A stretch of 64,000 nt of DNA from JAVEDQ01 sp963783105 (lineage in GTDB: Bacteria > Actinomycetota > Actinomycetes > Frankiales > Frankiaceae). Made by a program: the position numbers and the translations under genes. Location: NCBI GenBank assembly GCA_963783105.1, contig CAWAMI010000003.1:558001-622000 (forward strand). The letters run 5' to 3'. The notes under the pieces are model-generated. The model saw only the letters and a program-made list of their open reading frames with translations, searched no databases and was not told where the DNA came from. This document shows positions 14,711-22,045 of this stretch, piece after piece; position 1 is the stretch's first letter, and each line of letters opens with the position of its first letter.

Positions 14711-15763
14711 ATGCTTCCGGACTTCTGGTTCCTCCTCATCGGGGTGCTCTGGGGCGGCTACTTCCTCCTCGAGGGCTTCGACTACGGCGTCGGCATCCTC
14801 TCGCCGTTCGTCAGCCGCGACGAGGTCGACCGCTCGGTCGCGCTCGGCACGCTCGGCCCGCTCTGGGACGGCAACGAGGTGTGGCTCCTGGTCGCCGGCG
14901 GAGCGACCTTCGCCGCCTTTCCCGAGTGGTACGCGAGCATGTTCAGCGGCTTCTACCTCGCGCTGTTCTTCGTGCTCATCGGCCTCATCCTGCGCGGCAT
15001 CTGCCTCGAGTACCGCCACCGGGCCGAGTCGGCCCGCGGTCGCGCCTGGTGCGACACCGGTCTGTTCGTGGGCAGCCTGCTGCCGGCCCTGCTCATCGGG
15101 GTCGCCTTCGCCGACCTGCTGCGCGGCGTGAAGATGGACGCCGGGCACGTCGTCACCGGGGGCTTCTTCGACCTGGTCACCCCGTACGGCCTGCTGGGCG
15201 GGCTGGCCACGCTGGTGCTGTTCACGCTGCACGGAGCGGTCTTCCTCGCCCTCAAGGCGACCGGGGAGGTCCGGACCCGGGCCATCCGCGCGACGAAGCT
15301 GCTGGGGCCGGTCGCCGTCGTCGTGCTCGCCGGCTTCCTGGTGTGGACCGCGGCGTCGTACCGGTCGAGCGTCGGCAGCGTGCTGACCTCGATCCTGGTG
15401 GTGCTCGCCGTGGTCGCGTCGGCGCAGCTCGCACGACGGGAGCGGGACGGCTGGGCGTTCGTCGCGAGCGCGGTGGCCACGCTCGGGCTCGTCGCGACCT
15501 ACTTCCTGGCACTCCACCCGGACGTGATGCCGGCCCGCAACAACCCGCTGTTCTCGCTCACCGTCGACAACGCCTCCTCCAGCGCGTACACCCTGCGCGT
15601 GATGACGGTCGTCGCGCTCCTGCTCACCCCTATCGTGCTGGGCTACCAGGCCTGGAGCTACTGGGTGTTCCGCAAGCGGCTCGCGCGTGACGACGTGCAC
15701 CCGGCCGTGCCCGCGCCCCGACCCGACGACGGCGCCGCGGTGCAGACCGCGGAACGCGCGTGA
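14711..15763 (+). CDS. cydB: Cytochrome bd quinol oxidase subunit II
   Basis: 350-aa multi-pass partner of CydA. The N-terminus FWFLLIGVLWGGYFLLEGFD and the GPLWDGNEVWL motif are diagnostic. It follows cydA by 61 bp, and AAAGG lies before its ATG. The stop overlaps the cydD start as GTGA. The C-terminal 25 residues are a polar tail. Confidence 0.97.
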   Translation: MLPDFWFLLIGVLWGGYFLLEGFDYGVGILSPFVSRDEVDRSVALGTLGPLWDGNEVWLLVAGGATFAAFPEWYASMFSGFYLALFFVLIGLILRGICLEYRHRAESARGRAWCDTGLFVGSLLPALLIGVAFADLLRGVKMDAGHVVTGGFFDLVTPYGLLGGLATLVLFTLHGAVFLALKATGEVRTRAIRATKLLGPVAVVVLAGFLVWTAASYRSSVGSVLTSILVVLAVVASAQLARRERDGWAFVASAVATLGLVATYFLALHPDVMPARNNPLFSLTVDNASSSAYTLRVMTVVALLLTPIVLGYQAWSYWVFRKRLARDDVHPAVPAPRPDDGAAVQTAERA

Positions 15764-17441
15764 AGCCCGTCGATCCCGCGATCGTCCGCCGGGCGCCCGC
15801 ACTCCGCGGCTATCTGGCCACCCTCGGCGGCCTGGCGGTGCTCAGCGCGGCGCTGATCGTGGCGCAGGCGAGCCTGCTCGCGGCCGCCATCGCGCCGGTC
15901 GTGGTCTCCGACGCCGACCTCGCCGACCGGTCCGGCGTCCTCGTCGCGCTCGCTCTCGTACTCGCCGCCCGCGCGGTCGTGACCTGGGCGGGCAGCCGGG
16001 CCGGGGTGCGCACGTCCGCCCTCGTCCGCGCGCAGCTCCGCGCGGTCCTGCTGCAGGGTGCGCTGCGTCGTGGCCCGGCCTGGCTGGCCCGCGAGCGGCC
16101 CGGGGAGCTGGCCGTCACCGCCACCAGCGGCCTCGACGCGATGGACGGCTACGTGACGCGCTACCTGCCGCAGCTCGTCCTGGCGAGCATCCTGCCGGTG
16201 TTCCTGCTGGCCCGCGTCGCGTTCGCCGACCTCACCGCGGCGGCCATCCTCGCCGTCACCCTGCCGCTGATCCCCGTCTTCATGGTCCTGGTGGGATCCG
16301 CCGCCCAGACGCGGATGCGGTCGCAGTGGGCACTGCTCGGGCGGCTGTCCGGCCACTTCCTCGACGTCGTCGAGGGGCTCCCGACGCTACGGGTGTTCCA
16401 CCGGGCCAAGGCCCAGGTGGCGGTCGTCCGGCGGGTCACCGACCGGTACCGGCGGGAAACCATGGCCACGCTGCGCATCGCCTTCCTGTCCGCGCTCGTG
16501 CTCGAACTGCTCGCCACGCTGTCCGTGGCACTGGTCGCGGTGTCGATCGGCCTGCGGTTGGTGAACGGGCACCTCTCGCTCGAGACCGCCCTGCTCGTGC
16601 TGCTGCTGGCCCCGGAGATCTACCTGCCGGTCCGCGCGGTCGGCATGGCCTTCCACGCCAGCGCCGACGGCCTGGAGGCGGCGACCCGGGCGGTGTCGAT
16701 CTCCGAGACCGACGCCGGTGAGCCGGTGAGGCCGGTGAGGCCGGTGAGGCCGACGCGAGCCCGGCCGCTGCCGCCGCGCCGCCGGCGATCCACTTCGGAC
16801 ACGTGCACGTGCACCATCCGGGACGCCGTCTTCCCGCGCTCGACGACTTCTGTCTGACGGTCGAGCCGGGGCAGGTCGTGGCGCTCCACGGTCGGAGCGG
16901 CGCGGGCAAGAGCACCGTGCTCTCCGTCCTGCTCGGGTTCGTGACCCCGGACGCGGGGCTCGTGCAGATCGACGGGCGCTCGGTCACCGAGGCGCGGCCG
17001 CCGATGGCGTGGGTTCCGCAGCACCCTCGGCTACCCGGCCGCACCGTCGCCGAGGTGCTGCGCCTCGGCGACGCGACGGCGTCGGAGGAACAGCTCCACG
17101 ACGCCCTCGCCGACGTCGGCGCCGACTTCGTCGGCTCCCTGGACGACGAGGTCGGGACCGACGGCACGCGCTTCTCGACCGGGCAGCGCCGTCGGCTCGC
17201 CCTGGCCCGGGCGCTGCTCCACGTGCGGGCCGGTGCCCGGGTCGTCCTGCTCGACGAGCCGAACGAGGGGCTCGACGCGGCCTCCGCGACGGTCGTGAGC
17301 CGTGTCGTCGAGCGGCTCCGCGGGGCGGCGACCGTCCTGCTGGTGACCCACAGCCCGGAGCTGGCCCAGCTCGCCGACCGTCGCGTCGAGCTGGCCGCGC
17401 CCGTTTTCCGGCCTCGCACCGGTGCCGCGGTGACGGCATGA
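15760..17441 (+). pseudogene. cydD: ABC exporter CydD, split by a one-base frameshift
   Basis: CydD is half of the CydDC thiol exporter (cysteine/glutathione) needed to assemble cytochrome bd. The transmembrane part is read from the GTG at 15760 and the reading continues to a stop at 16857. The nucleotide-binding domain (Walker A GRSGAGKST, signature FSTGQRRRLALARALL, Walker B VVLLDEPNEG) is in the next frame and ends at 17441. The break falls in a run of 9-bp units GCCGGTGAG (16714-16748), where the second unit has lost one G between 16722 and 16723. Restoring that G gives one continuous protein of about 560 aa. It may be a sequencing error, a real mutation or a slippage site. cydC overlaps its stop (ATGA). 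Confidence 0.8.
16714..16748 (+). repeat. 9-bp tandem repeat (GCCGGTGAG) with one short unit, at the cydD frameshift
   Basis: Four units in a row: 9, 8, 9 and 9 bp. With all units at 9 bp the linker between the CydD membrane and ATPase domains would read as AGE repeats and stay in frame. With the 8-bp unit it switches frame. Confidence 0.9.
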
Positions 17442-19222
17442 CGCTCAGCGCCACCCCAGCGACCCCGACCGGGAGGATGGCCGGCCTACGGGACGACCCG
17501 CTCGTCCGCCTCCTTCCCTACCTGCGGCCCGTGCGGGGACGGCTGCTGCTCGGTGCCCTCGCCGGCGCCGGAGCCCTCGGTTGCGGCGTGGGCCTGATGG
17601 CCACCTCCGCCTGGCTCATCAGCCGCGCCGCCCAACATCCGCCGGTGCTGTTCCTGATGGTCGCGATCGTCGCCGTCCGCGCCTTCGGACTGTTCCGGGG
17701 CGTGCTCCGGTACGTCGACCGGCTCGTCTCGCACGACGCCGCGCTGCGCGCGCTCGGCGAGCTCCGCGCGATGGTGCTCGAACGCCTCGAACCGCTCGCG
17801 CCGGCCGGCCTCGAGCAGTTCCGACGCGGCGACCTGCTCGCCCGCTTCACCGGCAACGTCGACGCTTTGCAGGAGCAGCTCCTCCGCGGCATCGGGCCGG
17901 CGCTGTCCGCCTTGATCGTGGGGCTGGGCTCGGTCGTGCTCGTCGGGGTCCTGCTGCCCTCCGCCGGCCTCGTCCTGCTCCTGCTGCTCCTGGCGGCCGG
18001 CATCGGGGCGCCGGTCCTGGGCGCCCGCGTGGGGCGGGCGGCCGGCGAGCGTGCCGCCCGGCTCCGCAGCGACGTGGACGCGCGCGTCGTCGACCTGCTC
18101 GAGGGGGCGGCGGAGCTCCGCGCGTTCGGCGGCTCGGCCGGGCAGCTGGCCCGGCTGCGGGACGTCGAGTCCCGGCTGCAGCGCGAGGTCACGAGGCCGG
18201 CCGTCAGCTCCGCGTGGACCGACGTGGTGCCCGGCGTCGCCGCGGGCGGCGCGGCCCTCGCCGCCCTCCTGCTCGGCATCCCGGCGGTGCGGGACGGGTC
18301 GCTGGCCGCCGTGTGTCTCGCCGTCGTCGTGCTCACCCCCCTCGCCGCGTTCGAGGCGATCGCCGGGCTCCCGGCGGCCTGGCAGGCACTCGGCCGCAGC
18401 CGCGCGCTGGCCGGGCAGATCCTCGAGGTCCTCGATGCGCCGGTGCCGGTGCGGGAACCCTCGGACCAGGCCCGGACCGACGTGCCGGACGGGGCCCTCG
18501 GGGTCCGGTTCGTGGACGCCGGCCTGCGGTACGGGAACGGGCCCTCGGTTCTGGCCGGCGTGTCGTTCGACGTGCCCGCCGGCCGCCGGGTCGCGGTCGT
18601 CGGACCGAGCGGGAGTGGCAAGAGCAGCCTGCTGGCCGCGCTGCTGAGGTTCCGCGACCTGGCGTCGGGTCGGGTCGAACTCGCTCCGGCCGACAGCGCC
18701 GCGGTCGACATCGCGACTGTCGATTCCGACGCGCTGCGCACCGTCGTCTCGGGCGTGACGGCCGACGCCCACGTGTTCGCGGCGACGGTGCGCCAGAACC
18801 TCCTGATCGGCAAGCCGACCGCGACGCAGGAGGAGCTCGACGACGTGGCGCGGCGTGTCCGCCTGTCGACCTGGATCGACGGGCTCCCCTCGGGCTGGGA
18901 CACGCTTCTCGGCACGGGCGGCTCGACCGTCAGCGGCGGCCAGCGCACCCGGCTGGCCCTGGCCAGGGCCCTGCTCGCCGACCCGCGGGTGCTGGTCCTC
19001 GACGAGCCGACCGCCCACCTCGACCCCGAGACCGAGGACGAGGTCATGGCCGACCTGCTCGACGCGACACGCGGCCGGACCGTGCTGCTGGTGACGCACC
19101 GGTCCGCCGGTCTGGCGCAGATGGACGCCGTTCTGCGGCTGGTCGACGGACACGTGCTCGAGCCCCCGGCGTCGACCGCCGGGCGGGCGGCGGGTCAACC
19201 GCTGCTCGCCGGGGTGAGCTGA
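17438..19222 (+). CDS. cydC: ABC exporter CydC
   Basis: 594-aa fused membrane/ATPase subunit, partner of CydD in the periplasmic thiol exporter required for cytochrome bd maturation. The transmembrane domain covers about 25-330 (GLMATSAWLISRAA is CydC-typical). The ATPase has Walker A GPSGSGKSS, signature VSGGQRTRLALARALL, Walker B VLVLDEPTAHLD and the H-loop VTHR. The ATG overlaps the cydD stop. It ends the cyd operon and is convergent with the PNPOx gene 31 bp away. Confidence 0.95.
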   Translation: MTLSATPATPTGRMAGLRDDPLVRLLPYLRPVRGRLLLGALAGAGALGCGVGLMATSAWLISRAAQHPPVLFLMVAIVAVRAFGLFRGVLRYVDRLVSHDAALRALGELRAMVLERLEPLAPAGLEQFRRGDLLARFTGNVDALQEQLLRGIGPALSALIVGLGSVVLVGVLLPSAGLVLLLLLLAAGIGAPVLGARVGRAAGERAARLRSDVDARVVDLLEGAAELRAFGGSAGQLARLRDVESRLQREVTRPAVSSAWTDVVPGVAAGGAALAALLLGIPAVRDGSLAAVCLAVVVLTPLAAFEAIAGLPAAWQALGRSRALAGQILEVLDAPVPVREPSDQARTDVPDGALGVRFVDAGLRYGNGPSVLAGVSFDVPAGRRVAVVGPSGSGKSSLLAALLRFRDLASGRVELAPADSAAVDIATVDSDALRTVVSGVTADAHVFAATVRQNLLIGKPTATQEELDDVARRVRLSTWIDGLPSGWDTLLGTGGSTVSGGQRTRLALARALLADPRVLVLDEPTAHLDPETEDEVMADLLDATRGRTVLLVTHRSAGLAQMDAVLRLVDGHVLEPPASTAGRAAGQPLLAGVS

Positions 19223-19253
19223 GGGGCCGGGCCCGCCAGCCAGCCCGTACCGG

Positions 19254-19850
19254 TCAGCCCGTACCGGCAGCCCCGTCCGGCTCGTCGGCGAACAACCAGC
19301 GCCCGGAGACGCGGGCCAGCGGGATGCGCAGCAGGCGCGTGCGAGGGCCGGGTGCCCACGGCTCGGGCTGTGGCTCCTCGGGCCGGAACTCCTGCTTGCC
19401 GCGGGCCGGCGATGCCTTCCCCGTCACCACCACGCTCCAACCGCTGTGGGTGTCCTCGTCGATGTCGTCCACCTCGAAGGACACCAGGTCGCCCCGCTCG
19501 GCGGCCTGCATCTTCGGGCCGGGACCGGAGCGGATGACCAGGGCTTCTTCCCCCAGCGCGTAATTGACCGGCAGGATCAGCGGCAGACCCGCACGGTGGA
19601 TGAAGGCCAACCGCCCGATGCGCCGGGTCGCGAGCAGCCGGAGGCATTCGTCCCGGGTCAGCTCGACCAGTTGCCGCTGCCCGGCCACGCCGGCCCGGCG
19701 GTCGAGTCCGCCGGTGAGCTCCGAACGCTCGCGTACTGCTCCCGCGATGTCACCGGCGGCGCGGCGGGCGTTGACCTCCGCTGCGGACGGTCCGGCGAGA
19801 AGCGCTTCGACGAGGTGCCACGGCACGAGCGCGCGGGGAAGCCGGGTCAC
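19254..19850 (-). CDS. PNPOx-fold flavin/F420-binding family protein with N-terminal extension
   Basis: 198-aa split-barrel protein. The domain begins near residue 60 (RQLVELTRDECLRLLATRRIGRLAF) and continues with LPLILPVNYALGEEALVIRSG and SFEVDDIDEDTHSGWSV, closely resembling the protein at 1986-2435. The first 60 residues are an extra helical segment. The GTG start overlaps the upstream nitroreductase stop (GTGA), so the two are translationally coupled. It is the last gene of the tandem USP-nitroreductase-PNPOx run driven from 21804. The substrate is unknown. Confidence 0.88.
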   Translation of the reverse strand: MTRLPRALVPWHLVEALLAGPSAAEVNARRAAGDIAGAVRERSELTGGLDRRAGVAGQRQLVELTRDECLRLLATRRIGRLAFIHRAGLPLILPVNYALGEEALVIRSGPGPKMQAAERGDLVSFEVDDIDEDTHSGWSVVVTGKASPARGKQEFRPEEPQPEPWAPGPRTRLLRIPLARVSGRWLFADEPDGAAGTG

Positions 19851-20905
19851 GGCTCGTCCCCCGGAGTCAGATCCCCCAGAGTCAGCACGTCCTCGAGCGG
19901 CCGGCGCGGCGTCGGCGCGGGCTCCGGCCCGCGGCCGATCCGCAGCGCCACCTGCACCGGTCCGCGCAGCCCGAGCCGGCCCTGCAGCGTGCGCCGCGTC
20001 CTCGGGAGGTCCACCACCTGACCGAGCACCGAGGCCTGGAGCCCGTCGGCGGTCAGGACCAGCAGCACGCTGCCGAGGGCACGCCCGGCGACGATCCAGT
20101 CGAGGCGGCGATCCCGCTCGGTGCCCATCAGCGCGATCACCGCGTGTTCGGCGGAGGTCGTCCGACTTCCCTCGTGCAGCCGACGCGCGGCGGCGGGGCT
20201 GTCGGGGTCGAACTCCCGCAGCAGGACGTCGTCGCGCTGGAGGCCGGCACGCGGCAGCGCGCCCGCCGGAACCCCGTCCGGAGCGGGCTCGGTCCGGACC
20301 CACGCCCGCACCTCGTCGCGGTAGGCCGGATCCGAGCGTTCGAGCCAGTCCGCCTGGTCCAGCAGCGTGGTGAACGTCAGCCGTTCGTCGTCGTCGCGCA
20401 GCAGACGGAACCAGCCGCCCTCCTCGCGGGCGACGGCGCGGAGCCGTTCGGTCATCTCCTTGGACAGCCGGCTGTACCCGAACGGTTCACGTTGACTGTG
20501 CCGGCGCTCGATGGCCTCGCCGAGCGACCGCGCGGTCGCCGACGGTTCTGGTGCCGGCGCGTCCTCGACCAGGCGGAGATCTGCGACGTGGTCGGTGTCG
20601 GCGCCCTCCGGCAGGAGCGTGATCTCCGGCGACCAGCCGTCGGCACGCAGCCGCGCCTGCGCGCACGCGACGGCGCACCCGCAGCTGACGAGCATCAGGC
20701 GGCCGCTGGGATCCAGGGAGCGCAGCTGCCGATCGCGGTCGGCGGAGACCCGCAGGGTGCGCCCGTCGATGCGGAACCGCCACGGTTGGGTGTTGTGCAC
20801 CGAGGGCGCCAGGACGGCGGCGCGCGCCGCCCGCTCCAGGGCGGAAGCCCGCTCTGACCCCGATGCGGACGCCGCCGGGCCTGCGGGGGCACGCGAATCG
20901 CTCAC
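19847..20905 (-). CDS. Acg-family nitroreductase-like protein (second copy)
   Basis: 352-aa paralogue of the protein at 10040-11035. It shares VLAPSVHNTQPWRFRI, LDPSGRLMLVSCGCAV, and a C-terminal half with GRALGSVLLVLTADGLQASVLGQ. The first 30 residues are Ala/Ser-rich. The start is GTG 20905, behind GGGAGGTG, and overlaps the USP stop (GTGA). The reaction is unknown. In M. tuberculosis several Acg-type genes neighbour USP genes inside the DosR regulon, the same arrangement as here. Confidence 0.9.
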   Translation of the reverse strand: MSDSRAPAGPAASASGSERASALERAARAAVLAPSVHNTQPWRFRIDGRTLRVSADRDRQLRSLDPSGRLMLVSCGCAVACAQARLRADGWSPEITLLPEGADTDHVADLRLVEDAPAPEPSATARSLGEAIERRHSQREPFGYSRLSKEMTERLRAVAREEGGWFRLLRDDDERLTFTTLLDQADWLERSDPAYRDEVRAWVRTEPAPDGVPAGALPRAGLQRDDVLLREFDPDSPAAARRLHEGSRTTSAEHAVIALMGTERDRRLDWIVAGRALGSVLLVLTADGLQASVLGQVVDLPRTRRTLQGRLGLRGPVQVALRIGRGPEPAPTPRRPLEDVLTLGDLTPGDEP

Positions 20906-21804
20906 TCGGGTGCACCTCCCGCGTCGTCCACCGGGTGCACGGCCGCCGGGTGGACGACGGCGACGCTCGTGCGGGCGTGCAGGCTGCAGGTAGCGCTGGT
21001 CGATCCGAGCAGCAGCCTCGAGAAGCCGCCGGCCCCCCGGGAACCGACGACGAGCAGCTCGGCGTCGTCGGACGCGGAGATCAGGGTGGGCGCGGGGGCA
21101 CCGTCGACGAGTTCGGCGGTCACGCGGATGCCCGCACCGCGGGAGCGGCGCTCGACCAGCTCGTGCAGCTCCTTGTCCGTCTGCTCGCGACGCGCAGCCG
21201 CCGCCAGGATGTCCTCCATCCGCACCCCGATGTCCGGCGGTAGCGACCAGGCGCGGATCACGTGCAGGGCGAGGCGACGGGCGGCGGCGTGCTCGATCGC
21301 CCAGTCCAACGCGCTCAGGGATTCGGCCGAGCCGTCCACGCCGACCACGACCGGCCGCTCGTCCCGCGGTTGCGGAGCGCGGACCACGACGACCGGCCCG
21401 GCCGCGTGCCGCACGCACGCCGTGCTCACCGAGCCCAGAAGGAGTCGACGCACCGGGCCGAGCCCGCGCGACCCGATCACCAGGAGGTCGGAGGGTTCCG
21501 CGACCTGGAACAGGGCATCGACCGGCTCCAGCCCGGCGATCATGGTCTCCGGAGCCGTCGTCAGCTCCGGGTCGTCGGCCTCCACCACCTCGGCGATCGT
21601 CTCGCGCAGGACCTCGGTGGCCGCCCGCGACAGAGCCTCCTCGGCGATGCCGCCGGCTCTGTCCTGCACCTGCTCGGGCCGGCCGTAGAAGCCGTAGGCG
21701 AGCAGGGCGACGACCGGCCAGCCGCGGGCCTCGGCCTCACGCCGCGCCCAGCGCAGGGCCGCCCTGGAACCATCCGAGCCGTCCACGCCGACGACGATGC
21801 GCAT
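20902..21804 (-). CDS. Tandem universal stress protein (two UspA domains)
   Basis: 300-aa protein made of two USP domains (about 1-148 and 153-295). Each has the ATP-binding pattern: VVGVDGSDGS with GSRGLGPVRRLLLGSVS, and VVGVDGSAES with GSRGAGGFSRLLLGSTS. The architecture matches Rv2005c-type DosR-regulated proteins. ATG 21804 follows GGGAGGTCGC; an upstream in-frame Met is not supported by spacing. It heads the USP-nitroreductase-PNPOx run and diverges from the P-type ATPase gene across a 241-bp region with two perfect DosR-box cores. Confidence 0.94.
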   Translation of the reverse strand: MRIVVGVDGSDGSRAALRWARREAEARGWPVVALLAYGFYGRPEQVQDRAGGIAEEALSRAATEVLRETIAEVVEADDPELTTAPETMIAGLEPVDALFQVAEPSDLLVIGSRGLGPVRRLLLGSVSTACVRHAAGPVVVVRAPQPRDERPVVVGVDGSAESLSALDWAIEHAAARRLALHVIRAWSLPPDIGVRMEDILAAAARREQTDKELHELVERRSRGAGIRVTAELVDGAPAPTLISASDDAELLVVGSRGAGGFSRLLLGSTSATCSLHARTSVAVVHPAAVHPVDDAGGAPE

Positions 21805-21884
21805 GCGACCTCCCGATCTCGCCTCGATCGACATGTTGCGGCGGTGGCCGCCGCGCCGACAGAGACGTGCGACAGCCGGGCCCA

Positions 21885-21898
21885 GGGACGAAGGTCCC
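21885..21898. promoter_or_regulatory. Perfect DosR-box core (GGGACGAAGGTCCC)
   Basis: Exact GGGAC-N4-GTCCC, 81 bp upstream of the tandem USP start. It forms a pair with 21932-21945 in the divergent region. Confidence 0.75.
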
Positions 21899-21931
21899 GG
21901 GGCGGGCGGGGTGACGCCCGGGGCTCGGTGC

Positions 21932-21945
21932 GGGACCAACGTCCC
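21932..21945. promoter_or_regulatory. Perfect DosR-box core (GGGACCAACGTCCC)
   Basis: Exact GGGAC-N4-GTCCC, about 100 bp upstream of the ATPase start at 22046. Two perfect boxes 47 bp apart (start to start) make this the strongest candidate DosR promoter in the window. Confidence 0.78.
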
Positions 21946-22045
21946 GGTCGTTCCGTGCAACGCGACCCGGTCGCCGTGCCGTCCTGCCCTAGGTCGGTCG
22001 AGGCCGCCTGACCGAGCATGAGGGGCGATCACGACGGGAGCGGGC

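Noticed and set aside
16803..17441. Independent ABC ATPase gene starting at GTG 16803
   Set aside because: It lacks an upstream ribosome-binding site, and the sequence before it in the same frame continues as a CydD linker; a one-base fix joins it to the membrane half.
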